Positions 5,568-12,487 of a stretch of DNA of 15,526 bases are shown here, piece by piece; position 1 is the first letter of the stretch, and every line of letters starts with the position of its first letter. Location of the stretch: assembly GCA_027619145.1 (NCBI GenBank), contig JAQCGA010000022.1, positions 1 through 15,526 of the forward strand. The letters run 5' to 3'. The stretch comes from a bacterium. Its GTDB lineage: Bacteria; Latescibacterota; UBA2968; GCA-2709665. The position numbers and the translations under genes are program-made. A model generated the notes under the pieces. The model worked only from the letters and a program-made list of their open reading frames with translations. It did no database searches and was not told the origin of the DNA.

Positions 5568-7493
5568 ATGTCCCTCAATCCTCTCTCGCCTTTCAGTCGT
5601 TATCTTCGTCCCTACCGCCGGGCCGTGGTCCTGGGTCTCGTGTTGCTTGTGGTGTCGCAGGGGATCTCGACCTTTATTCCAATGGTCCTCAAGTGGGCGA
5701 TTGACACGGGTACGGCTGCGCTCAATCCGATGCCTGGCCGGGCAGGTTCCGGGGATGTTTTGTCGGAGCAAGGCCGCTTCGGAAACGACCGCGACCTGGC
5801 CCAAAAGGGGCCTGGTCTTTCGGCACCCGCGTTCCCGGCAAGGTCCCACATCCAGGACGACCGTACATTGCACGCCCCCCGGTGGGGCCTGCCTCCCTGG
5901 GAGACGATTACGGGTACCACCGCCGGGGATCTTACTTTCTATGCCCTGGTTGTGGCGCTGCTGTCGATTGCACAATGGGCTGTCTCTTTTGGCATGCGCT
6001 GGCAACTGGGTGCTACCTCTCGTTATGTAGAGCGCGATATCCGGGAGGCCTACGTGCGCCATATTGTACGCCTGCCTCTCTCTTTTTTCCACGAGCGGCG
6101 TGTGGGCGACTTGATGGCTCTTGCCACAAATGACGTGGAGGCGATTCAGCGATTTCTCTACGTTGCTTTCCGAATGACGCTGACCGGGCTCCTTACCTTC
6201 TTTATGAGCCTGGCGCTGATGTGTACGCTCGACTGGAAGCTCGCGTTGTTGTCGCTTGCGCCGATGCCGGTGATGGCGTTGGCCACCAGCGAAGTTGCGA
6301 AGCGGATACGCCCTGGATTCAAGAAAGTGCAGGAGCAGTTTGCTGCGCTGAGTACCTGCATCCACGAGAACCTGGAGGGTGTGCGGGTGGTGAAGGCGTT
6401 TGCCAATCGGGCCCGCGAGATCAGGCGCTTCCTGGAACTGAACGACCAGTACGTTGCCCGCAACCGTGCGTTGATCCACCTTCGGAGCATCTTCTTTCCG
6501 TCCACTTTCTTGCTGAATGGGGTGTCGATGGTGGTGATCCTGTGGCTGGGTGGGTTAAAGGTGCTCGACGGCACGCTCACGCTTGGTGCTTTTGTAGCGT
6601 TTAATACGTACCTGATCCGAATTGGCCGACCGATGATGATGCTTGGACGGATGGTGGATGAGCAGCAGCGTGCCACTGCTTCTCTGACCCGTATCGAGGC
6701 TATACTGGCGGAGCCGCCCCAGGCTTCGGAGGGGATCGTTCCGGAAGACTTCGGCGGAGAGATCGAATTCCGGAACGTCAGTTTCGCGTACGACGGACGC
6801 ACGGTACTTCAAGATATTAATTTGAAAATTCCCAGCGGAAGTACGGTGGCTCTGGTCGGTCGCGTTGGGGCGGGTAAGTCTACCCTGGCCCGGCTTATTC
6901 CGAGGCTGATCCATCCTGATCAGGGGCAGATTTTGATTGACGGGACGCCGATCGAGTCGCTTTCATTGCAGGCGCTTCGAAGCATGATGGGCTACGTGCC
7001 GCAAGAAACGTTCCTATTTTCCGACACCATCCGGGAAAATGTGTCTTTGACCGTTTCTGGAAAGAACGGTACTGTGGAACGTGCGACGGACATCTCCCGG
7101 CTCGCCGCTGACCTGGAGCAGTTCCCGGAGGGTCTGGACACGATGGTCGGCGAGCGTGGGGTTACCCTTTCGGGCGGCCAGAAGCAGCGCACCGCTCTGG
7201 CGCGTGCGGTGATTCGGGAACCTCGCATTTTGATCCTGGATGACGCCATGTCCAGTGTGGACACACGAACGGAGGAGGAAATCCTTAGCGGTCTGAAAGG
7301 TGTGATGGCCAGCCGGACGACGATTCTGATTGCCCACCGGATTTCCACTGTGAAGGGCGCGGATCTCATTGTGGTTCTTGAAGAAGGGCGGATTGCCGAG
7401 CAGGGCACGCACGATGAACTGGTCGCCTGTGACGGTATTTACGCTGCGATGTACCGTCGGCAACACCTTTCCCAGGAGCTGGATACGTTATGA
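5568..7493 (+). CDS. ABC exporter half-transporter, degenerate-site subunit (BmrC/TM287-like)
   Basis: 641 residues: an N-terminal six-helix exporter domain (about 15-365), then an ATPase domain (about 395-630). Seen motifs are Walker A GRVGAGKST (431-439), Q-loop VPQETF (Gln479), signature LSGGQKQR (534-541), Walker B ILILD (554-558) and H-loop His590. The residue after Walker B, normally the catalytic Glu, is Asp559 (LDDAMSSVD). That is the hallmark of the degenerate-site subunit of heterodimeric exporters. Its partner, overlapping by 4 bp, has the canonical Glu. Substrate is probably a drug, lipid or peptide; not assignable. Helices 1 and 2 are separated by a hydrophilic Pro/Gly-rich loop of about 70 residues (50-119), much longer than usual for this fold, whose DNA contains GC-rich hairpins. 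The ATG at 5568 (MSLNPLSPF) is chosen because the amphipathic YLRPYRR elbow follows it. No good ribosome site precedes it, and a TTG start at 5487 is possible but would cover the promoter. Confidence 0.93.
   Translation: MSLNPLSPFSRYLRPYRRAVVLGLVLLVVSQGISTFIPMVLKWAIDTGTAALNPMPGRAGSGDVLSEQGRFGNDRDLAQKGPGLSAPAFPARSHIQDDRTLHAPRWGLPPWETITGTTAGDLTFYALVVALLSIAQWAVSFGMRWQLGATSRYVERDIREAYVRHIVRLPLSFFHERRVGDLMALATNDVEAIQRFLYVAFRMTLTGLLTFFMSLALMCTLDWKLALLSLAPMPVMALATSEVAKRIRPGFKKVQEQFAALSTCIHENLEGVRVVKAFANRAREIRRFLELNDQYVARNRALIHLRSIFFPSTFLLNGVSMVVILWLGGLKVLDGTLTLGAFVAFNTYLIRIGRPMMMLGRMVDEQQRATASLTRIEAILAEPPQASEGIVPEDFGGEIEFRNVSFAYDGRTVLQDINLKIPSGSTVALVGRVGAGKSTLARLIPRLIHPDQGQILIDGTPIESLSLQALRSMMGYVPQETFLFSDTIRENVSLTVSGKNGTVERATDISRLAADLEQFPEGLDTMVGERGVTLSGGQKQRTALARAVIREPRILILDDAMSSVDTRTEEEILSGLKGVMASRTTILIAHRISTVKGADLIVVLEEGRIAEQGTHDELVACDGIYAAMYRRQHLSQELDTL
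5793..5817 (+). repeat. Terminator-like hairpin inside the ABC gene
   Basis: GACCTGGCCC (5793-5802), loop AAAAG (5803-5807) and GGGCCTGGTC (5808-5817) pair at 9 of 10 positions (one T-T mismatch) and are followed by TTTC. It lies in the sequence for the extra extracellular loop. A second hairpin, GCCCC/GGGGC around CCGGT (5874-5888), lies 57 bp downstream. The coding frame stays open through both. Confidence 0.6.
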
Positions 7494-9334
7494 ACTTTGG
7501 TGCATCCAAGGCGGCCTTCCGGGGGCCAGAAGAGGAAGGTGCCGCGCGGACCAAAGGGTTCGATGTGCGTTTGATGGGGCGGCTGCTGGAATATCTTCGT
7601 CCCTATAAGCGTTGGGTGGTCCTGACGTTTGTTGCGGTCCTTACCGCATCGCTTCTCCGGCAAGTAGGGCCTTATATCACGAAAATCGCCGTGGACGACT
7701 ATATTATTCCCGGCGACCGTTCGGGCTTCGGATGGCTCATCTTCCTGTACATGGGCTCGCTGGTTCTCCAGTTTGTCATCGGCTACGCCCAGACCTGGGC
7801 GACGAGCATGGTTGGGCAGTGGGCGATGCGGGATGTGCGGATGGCCATCTTTAAGCACCTCCAGCGCCTGCCGTTGCGATTCTTCGACCGCACGTCCGTT
7901 GGTACCCTGATGGCGCGGAATACGAATGACGTGGATGCATTGAACGAGCTGTTCACGGACGGGGCCATCTCGTTCATTAGCGATGGGTTCACGGTTTTGA
8001 CGATCATTGGTTTCATCTTTTTTATGGACGTGGAGCTTGGTCTGATTACGTGTGCTGCGCTGCCTGTGGCTACCGTGGTCACTTTCTGGCTCCAGAACCT
8101 TACGTTCCGTGCTTTCCGGGACGCCCGCACGCATTTTGGACAGTTCGCCGGTACCCTCCAGGAAACGCTTTCCGGGATGGAGATCGTGCAGATGTTCAAC
8201 TGTGAGCAGCGGAACATCCGTCGGTTCGGCGAGGGGAACGATCTCTATAATGAGGCGCGTCTCCAGAGTACCTGGTACCACAGCGCCTACTTCCCGTTCA
8301 TGGAGTTGTGCGGGGCTCTAATGATGGCTCTCGTGCTCTGGTACGGCGGGCACCAGGTGCTGGAAGGGCGGATTGAGTGGGGTGTGCTTGTTGCCATGCT
8401 CCAGTATGTGCCGAGGTTCTTCATGCCCATACGCAACATGGCCGAGCGCTACGGGGCGTTGCAGTCGGCTATGGCTTCCTCGGAGCGCGTGTTTGAGTTG
8501 CTGGATACAGAGCCAGAACACGAAGGAGGCACGTACAAGCCCGGGAACGTGCGCGGGGAGATCGAGTTCCAGGACGTATGGTTCTCTTACTCTCCTCCAA
8601 CAGACAACGCAGAAAAAGCGACTCAGGACGCATCGGACCAGGTTCCAGATTGGGTGTTGCGGGGCGTGTCGTTCAAGGTTGAGCCCGGGCAAAGCATGGC
8701 AATTGTAGGGGCCACAGGCGCAGGAAAAAGTACGATCATTAATCTGGTGTGCCGGTTCTATCCCATCCAGAAGGGGCGTATTCTGGTGGATGGTGTGGAT
8801 ATCTGGGAGTGGGATGTGGAGGCTCTGCGCCGGTGTATTGGTGTGGTGCAGCAGAACGTGTTTCTTTTTGCTGGCGACATTGAGGAGAACATCAGCCTGG
8901 GTGTTTCTGGTGTTACACACGACCGCGTTCTCCAGGCCGCGCAGGACGTGAACGCGGACCGATTTATCGACAAGCTTCCCGACGGGTACCGCCAGCAGGT
9001 ACAGGAGAGGGGTACATCTCTGTCGGTGGGACAGCGCCAACTCCTGTCTTTCGCCCGCGCTCTTGCCGCCGATCCTGATATCCTGGTGCTGGACGAGGCG
9101 ACCTCCAACGTGGATACGGAAACCGAAATATGGATTCAGGAGGCCGTGGGGAAGCTGATGAAGGTTCGCACTTCGATTGTGATCGCGCACCGGCTGTCGA
9201 CGATTCGGAACGCAGACAAGATCCTCGTTCTCCACCACGGCGAGGTTCGGGAGGAGGGCACCCACCAGGAGTTGCTGGAAAAGGGTGGCATCTACTCGAG
9301 GCTGCATGAGTTGCAGTATAGCGCCGAGGACTGA
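7490..9334 (+). CDS. ABC exporter half-transporter, catalytic-site subunit (BmrD/TM288-like)
   Basis: 614 residues with the same order: exporter membrane domain (about 35-330) and ATPase domain (about 355-600). Motifs: Walker A GATGAGKST (407-415), Q-loop VVQQNVF (Gln455), signature LSVGQRQL (511-518), Walker B ILVLD (531-535) with catalytic Glu536, and H-loop His567. The signature has Val in place of the first Gly, a typical degenerate form. In a head-to-tail dimer its intact Walker B pairs with the LSGGQ of the partner, and its LSVGQ pairs with the partner's Asp site. The two genes thus predict one working and one silent ATP site. Start and partner stop overlap as ATGA (7490-7493), so translation is probably coupled. 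An insertion of about 20 polar residues (369-388) lies between the A-loop Tyr (WFSY) and the next strand of the ATPase. The N-terminal 25 residues are charged and cytoplasmic. The pathway is export across the inner membrane; the substrate is unknown. Confidence 0.94.
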   Translation: MNFGASKAAFRGPEEEGAARTKGFDVRLMGRLLEYLRPYKRWVVLTFVAVLTASLLRQVGPYITKIAVDDYIIPGDRSGFGWLIFLYMGSLVLQFVIGYAQTWATSMVGQWAMRDVRMAIFKHLQRLPLRFFDRTSVGTLMARNTNDVDALNELFTDGAISFISDGFTVLTIIGFIFFMDVELGLITCAALPVATVVTFWLQNLTFRAFRDARTHFGQFAGTLQETLSGMEIVQMFNCEQRNIRRFGEGNDLYNEARLQSTWYHSAYFPFMELCGALMMALVLWYGGHQVLEGRIEWGVLVAMLQYVPRFFMPIRNMAERYGALQSAMASSERVFELLDTEPEHEGGTYKPGNVRGEIEFQDVWFSYSPPTDNAEKATQDASDQVPDWVLRGVSFKVEPGQSMAIVGATGAGKSTIINLVCRFYPIQKGRILVDGVDIWEWDVEALRRCIGVVQQNVFLFAGDIEENISLGVSGVTHDRVLQAAQDVNADRFIDKLPDGYRQQVQERGTSLSVGQRQLLSFARALAADPDILVLDEATSNVDTETEIWIQEAVGKLMKVRTSIVIAHRLSTIRNADKILVLHHGEVREEGTHQELLEKGGIYSRLHELQYSAED

Positions 9335-9429
9335 GCCCAACAGGCTGACCCGGTTCTGCTTTTTGCGTTCAAACGGGAATAACATTTTTCTTGCTTACCT
9401 GTGCTGTTCTTGTATCTTTAAGAATCTTG

Positions 9430-9478
9430 AGCCGCGTTTTGTATTTGTAAAACGTTCTACTTTTGCGGCTGGATTTTT
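9430..9478 (+). terminator. Nested stem-loops after the ABC operon, possible terminator
   Basis: AGCCGC (9430-9435) pairs with GCGGCT (9465-9470), and inside it CGTTTT (9435-9440) pairs with AAAACG (9449-9454). A T5 run at 9474-9478 follows. It lies 95 bp past the second ABC stop and before the tRNA. The geometry fits a loose terminator for the ABC transcript, but the outer stem is short, so this is uncertain. Confidence 0.4.
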
Positions 9479-9507
9479 CCAATAGATTGATTTTCAAATG
9501 TTAATGT

Positions 9508-9584
9508 CGGGGAGTGGCTCAGTCCGGTAGAGCACCTGCTTTGGGAGCAGGGGGCCGTGGGTTCGAATCCCGCCTCCCCGACCA
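9508..9584 (+). tRNA. tRNA-Pro, anticodon UGG
   Basis: A 77-base cloverleaf with encoded CCA. The acceptor stem CGGGGAG (9508-9514) pairs fully with CTCCCCG (9574-9580), discriminator A9581, then CCA at 9582-9584. The D-arm contains GGCTCAGTCCGGTAGAGC. The anticodon stem CCTGC/GCAGG encloses loop TTTGGGA, giving TGG at 9542-9544. The T-arm GTGGG/CCCGC holds TTCGAAT. This anticodon reads CCA and, with wobble, other proline codons. A terminator follows directly, so it is a single-tRNA unit. No integrase or duplicated tRNA 3' end is seen nearby. Confidence 0.97.
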
Positions 9585-9595
9585 TATATAACAAT

Positions 9596-9632
9596 GGGTT
9601 ACATCGAAATGATGTGACCCTGTTTTTATTTT
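9596..9632 (+). terminator. Factor-independent terminator of tRNA-Pro
   Basis: GGGTTACATC (9596-9605) pairs with GATGTGACCC (9611-9620) over 10 positions with one G-T wobble, loop GAAAT, then TGTTTTTATTTT. It begins 12 bases after the CCA end. Confidence 0.9.
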
Positions 9633-9652
9633 ATCTAACCAGGCTCTGTCTA

Positions 9653-9711
9653 TTTGGGGGATCGCTTTTAAATATAGTCTCCCCCAAAGTGGATTCTCCC
9701 CGTATTTTTTT
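9653..9711 (+). other. Structured intergenic element with alternative G/C-tract pairing
   Basis: TTTGGGGGA (9653-9661) is perfectly complementary to TCCCCCAAA (9680-9688). The same G-tract can instead pair with TCCCC at 9697-9701, which is followed by GTATTTTTTT. So one arm has two possible partners, the second followed by a T7 run. This could be a small RNA end or a switchable terminator, or just two overlapping hairpins. No coding potential was seen. Confidence 0.45.
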
Positions 9712-9716
9712 CATTT

Positions 9717-9780
9717 ACCAGTGCTAAAATGTGACCAGATCGGGCAAAAGGCCCGATTTTTTCTTGCCTGGGACACTGGT
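9717..9780 (+). promoter_or_regulatory. Extended -10 and nested inverted repeats upstream of the amidohydrolase
   Basis: ACCAGTG (9717-9723) and CACTGGT (9774-9780) are perfect inverted arms around the terminator hairpin at 9739-9762. Within the left part, TGCTAAAAT (9722-9730) resembles an extended -10 element (TGn plus 5 of 6 of TATAAT), with no clear -35. Transcription from it would start almost at the terminator hairpin, so either the hairpin ends upstream transcripts or the leader is regulated. This is inference from sequence pattern only. Confidence 0.35.
9739..9762 (+). terminator. Strong factor-independent terminator in the gene-free block
   Basis: ATCGGGC (9739-9745), loop AAAAG, GCCCGAT (9751-9757), with a six-T run from 9757 to 9762. 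A textbook terminator, yet the previous gene (the tRNA) already ends at its own terminator 107 bp earlier. This implies a transcript from the intervening sequence, or leader attenuation of the amidohydrolase. Confidence 0.85.
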
Positions 9781-9866
9781 GGAACTATATTGGGATTTGA
9801 GGTGCTGAGTGTATTTCTACAATGTTAGGCCAGAAATCAACTTTATTTTGCTCACCTGGTCCATAT

Positions 9867-9871
9867 GGAGG
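9867..9871 (+). promoter_or_regulatory. Ribosome binding site that fixes a TTG start
   Basis: GGAGG lies 6 bases before the TTG at 9878. It makes this TTG, rather than the GTG at 9809, the start of the amidohydrolase, whose family begins with the strand YDVLIRGG right after the start. Confidence 0.8.
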
Positions 9872-9877
9872 TACGAC

Positions 9878-11047
9878 TTGGAATACGATGTTCTGATTCG
9901 CGGCGGTGAGGTGGTTGACCCGTCCCAGTCCCTGCGCGGGGTGCGCGATGTGGCGGTGAAGGACGGCCGCATTGCCGCTGTCGCCGGGCAGATCGACGGT
10001 GAGGCTCGTCACACGATCGACGCTCGCGATCTGCTGGTTGTGCCCGGTCTGATCGATCTGCATGTACATGTGTTCGAGCACTCCCCATTTGGCCTCGAAC
10101 CCGATTCGCTGTGCCCTGCTGGTGGTGTGACGACGATGTTGGACACCGGGTCGGCGGGGTCGTTCAATTTTCACGGGTTCCGGCGTGACACGATCGACCG
10201 GGCCCGCACGCGCATTCTGGGGCTTGTGAATCTGTCGTGTATGGGTCTGTCGGCTGGTAATCTAGGAGAACTGCTCGATCCCCGCTACGCGGACCCGGAT
10301 GGCGTCGTTAAGGTGATCGCCGAGCATCCGGGTGTGGCGGTGGGCGTGAAGATCCGCGCCGGAAAGCACTTGATTGGAGAGGGCGAACAGGGTTGGTCGC
10401 ATCTGCGTCAGGCGATCCGAGCGGCGCGGGACTCCGGGACCTGGCTGATGATCCACATTGGCGAGTGCCCGATGACGATCCCCGAGATGCTTGGCGAGTT
10501 GGCCCCCGGCGACTGCATCACCCACTGCTTTAAGGCGGGCAGCACGCGGATTGTGGATGACAACCTGCGCGTGTTCGACGAGGTGCGGGCGGCGGCCGAG
10601 CGCGGTGTGGTATTCGACGTTGGCCACGGGTCGGGCAGCTTTTCGTGGGAAACGGTGGAGGCTTGTCTCGATCAGGGATTCGAGCCGACGACGATCAGCA
10701 CCGACCTGCACACCTTCAACCTTCACGGCCCGGTGTACGACATGCCGACGACCATGAGCAAGTTCCTGATGCTCGGCGTGCCGCTGGAACGGGTTGTGAA
10801 GATGTCGACGACGACGCCGGCGAAGGTGCTTGGCCGTGACGACCTGGGCACGCTGCGCACTGGCTCTGTGGCCGACATTGCGGTCCTCGAGCGGCGCGAG
10901 GGGCGATTCGTGTTCGAGGACAGTTACAAACAGACGCGGGTGGCCGAGGAACTGCTGGTCGCGGCGGCCACGGTGCGAGGCGGCGTGATTGTGCCAGGTG
11001 GAGGCGGCCTGCGGATGCGGCGCCTGGAGGACGGCGGCGTAACGTGA
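9878..11047 (+). CDS. Amidohydrolase/deacetylase metallohydrolase (COG3964-type, dihydroorotase-like)
   Basis: 389 residues. It opens with the small beta domain EYDVLIRGGEVVDP and then shows the full amidohydrolase metal site: LHVHVFEH (His62, His64), carboxylated-lysine segment VGVKIRAGK (Lys158), MIHIGECP (His193), ITHCFK (His216) and STDLHTFN (Asp276). The C-terminal GSVADIAVLE returns to the beta domain. The motif wording, especially HVFEHSPFG and YDMPTTMSKFL, fits the Atu3266/EF0837-like group. Its members act on N-acetylated D-amino acids or acetylated hydroxy acids and often sit beside a SelA-like PLP protein; no such neighbour survives here. The start is TTG with GGAGG 6 bases upstream. 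Its stop overlaps a GTG (GTGA, 11044-11047) that begins a degraded gene, so it was once the first gene of a coupled pair. The gene is G- and C-rich with few A/T third positions. It is probably cytoplasmic; the actual substrate is unknown. Confidence 0.9.
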   Translation: MEYDVLIRGGEVVDPSQSLRGVRDVAVKDGRIAAVAGQIDGEARHTIDARDLLVVPGLIDLHVHVFEHSPFGLEPDSLCPAGGVTTMLDTGSAGSFNFHGFRRDTIDRARTRILGLVNLSCMGLSAGNLGELLDPRYADPDGVVKVIAEHPGVAVGVKIRAGKHLIGEGEQGWSHLRQAIRAARDSGTWLMIHIGECPMTIPEMLGELAPGDCITHCFKAGSTRIVDDNLRVFDEVRAAAERGVVFDVGHGSGSFSWETVEACLDQGFEPTTISTDLHTFNLHGPVYDMPTTMSKFLMLGVPLERVVKMSTTTPAKVLGRDDLGTLRTGSVADIAVLERREGRFVFEDSYKQTRVAEELLVAAATVRGGVIVPGGGGLRMRRLEDGGVT

Positions 11048-11129
11048 AATTCGGAATCATCAACAAGGCAAAGCCGACCTCGACCAGGCCTTCTGGCTGG
11101 CCACGCACTACAACCTGGTGGCGGGTTGA
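11044..11129 (+). pseudogene. Frameshifted stub of a gene formerly coupled to the amidohydrolase
   Basis: GTG at 11044 overlaps the amidohydrolase stop and reads MKFGIINKAK. From 11073 a different frame continues sensibly as ADLDQAFWLATHYNLVAG and stops at 11127. Read together they look like the N-terminal 28 residues of a protein broken by a one-base shift near 11065-11072 and cut off at once. The MKFGI start recalls TIM-barrel sugar-isomerase-like or luciferase-like proteins, but the stub is too short to assign. The frame with the GTG itself ends at 11134-11136 after 30 codons. Confidence 0.5.
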
Positions 11130-11134
11130 ACGAT

Positions 11135-11213
11135 AACCGATGCCAAACAGGCCTTGATACCCAGGTCAAAACCGTCCACCAAACCAGGGCAACTTCAGGC
11201 ATCGGTTTTCGTG
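11135..11213 (+). repeat. Long-loop inverted repeat before the acetyltransferase
   Basis: AACCGATGCC (11135-11144) and GGCATCGGTT (11198-11207) are perfectly complementary 10-mers with 53 bases between, followed by TTCGTGTTTTT. It could be a long-loop terminator of the amidohydrolase transcript or the ends of a small inserted element. The 10-mer ATGCCAAACA in its left part recurs exactly at the start codon of the next gene (11260). Confidence 0.5.
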
Positions 11214-11259
11214 TTTTTGCATTAGTAATTTTTCACTTTTACTTCCCACAGGTTTCTCA

Positions 11260-12372
11260 ATGCCAAACATCCAGCTCCACCGTCGGCGCATCAACCGAAA
11301 CACCTGGAAAGTTTTCCTCACCGAAAACGGCGAAGAAGCCAGCCGGCTCTGGGTTCATCTCAAAACGCTGCGTATCGGATCCGTCAACGTACGCATCGGC
11401 GGCATCGGCGGCGTAGGGACTCAACCCGAACACCGCCTGAAAGGGTATGCCAGTCTTGTGATGGACGAGTCCACCGTCCTGATGCAGGACTTAAATCTGG
11501 ACATCGGTTTTCTCTTTGGCATTCGGGACTTTTACCACCGCTTTGGTTATGCCGTTGCGTTTTCCAGCCCCACACTCCAGGTCAAAATCGAAGATCTGTG
11601 CCGGGCAAAATCCATTGTCCCTACCCGTGTTATGAAAAAGGCAGATGGCCCACGGGTCGCCCGCCTCTACAACCATCTGAATACCCAACTCACCGCAACG
11701 GTAGTTCGCCCCCAAACCTGGTCCTACTTTGAATATGCTCCGGTCTTCCAAAAACCCGGCAGAGCTATTCTCACCCTGGGAAATAGAGGACAAATCTCCG
11801 GCTATACCGTCTTCGACACCCAGGATGATCGTTTTCTCGTCTCCGAAATTGGCGGCAACAACCACACGACCTTTGAAACACTTGCCACCCTATTGGGTCG
11901 CCGTGCCCGGCAAGCTGGCGTTGACACTGTTACCTTTCACCTTCCTGAAACCCATGCTTTTGTCGCCCACTGCGCCAGGTACGGTTGCCGGCTGGCCATT
12001 GAGCATCACCGCAATGCAGGCCCCATGGCCCGTATCATCCACCTGAAACCTCTCCTGGAAAAACTGGTGCCGGAATTCAATCGTCGCCTCGGCATGCAAG
12101 TTCACCCTCTACAAACATCGCTCACGCTCAAAACCGATATCGGATCGCTCGGATTAAAACTACAAGATTCATCTGTTGTCATCACACCGGGGCGCAGCAA
12201 AAAAGTTGTCGAACTGCCACAGCGGTTGCTCACACAACTTGTCTTCGGCTACCGGAGCGTTGCAGATATTCTGCACGATCCTGATGCAGGCATTTCGCCC
12301 GGAGCACAGCCCGCCCTGACGGCCCTCTTTCCCAAACAGCCTGCTTACATGTGGTGGTCCGACCGATTCTAA
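11260..12372 (+). CDS. Eis-like GNAT N-acetyltransferase with C-terminal sterol-carrier (SCP2-like) domain
   Basis: 370 residues. The N-terminal GNAT domain carries the acetyl-CoA loop GIGGVGTQPEHRLKGYAS (about 48-65; usual form V-x-P-x-x-R-x-x-G), followed by GFLFGIRDFYHRFGY (about 83-97). A second, motif-poor GNAT-like half follows (about 115-265), then an SCP2-like domain to the C-terminus. The chain ends MWWSDRF. In the Eis family the last residue is also Phe, and its free carboxylate acts in catalysis, so the exact end supports the call. Eis proteins acetylate amines, including aminoglycosides in mycobacteria; the substrate here is unknown. The ATG at 11260 has only a weak AGG 7 bases upstream. 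The coding strand is richer in C than G, unlike the plus strand on both sides, suggesting inversion or different origin. It stands alone: an inverted repeat lies before it and a repeat mosaic after it. Resistance function should not be assumed. Confidence 0.85.
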   Translation: MPNIQLHRRRINRNTWKVFLTENGEEASRLWVHLKTLRIGSVNVRIGGIGGVGTQPEHRLKGYASLVMDESTVLMQDLNLDIGFLFGIRDFYHRFGYAVAFSSPTLQVKIEDLCRAKSIVPTRVMKKADGPRVARLYNHLNTQLTATVVRPQTWSYFEYAPVFQKPGRAILTLGNRGQISGYTVFDTQDDRFLVSEIGGNNHTTFETLATLLGRRARQAGVDTVTFHLPETHAFVAHCARYGCRLAIEHHRNAGPMARIIHLKPLLEKLVPEFNRRLGMQVHPLQTSLTLKTDIGSLGLKLQDSSVVITPGRSKKVVELPQRLLTQLVFGYRSVADILHDPDAGISPGAQPALTALFPKQPAYMWWSDRF

Positions 12373-12373
12373 A

Positions 12374-12483
12374 GATCAGGAAGAAAAAATGACAAGACGA
12401 GTTCAATAAGGAAGTGCAACCCTTGGATAGGAAAGGACTTATTCTAAGGGTTCGTCTAAAAGTGATCTTTCGGTTTCCTGATC
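12374..12483. repeat. Nested inverted repeats after the acetyltransferase
   Basis: The outer pair is GATCAGGAA (12374-12382) and TTCCTGATC (12475-12483), perfect 9-mers. The inner pair is AACCCTTGGA (12418-12427) and TCTAAGGGTT (12443-12452), 10 positions with one G-T wobble and a 15-base loop. The outer left arm begins directly after the acetyltransferase stop. No T-run follows either stem. It may be a small non-autonomous element or a structured 3' end. Confidence 0.5.
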
Positions 12484-12487
12484 CCGG

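Noticed and set aside
9285..9485. 66-codon plus-strand frame across the end of the second ABC gene
   Set aside because: It overlaps the real gene, has no ribosome site and runs through the nested hairpins.
9508..9800. tRNA-Pro as an integration site of a mobile island
   Set aside because: No integrase, no repeat of the tRNA 3' end within the window and no phage or plasmid gene; the tRNA is complete with its own terminator.
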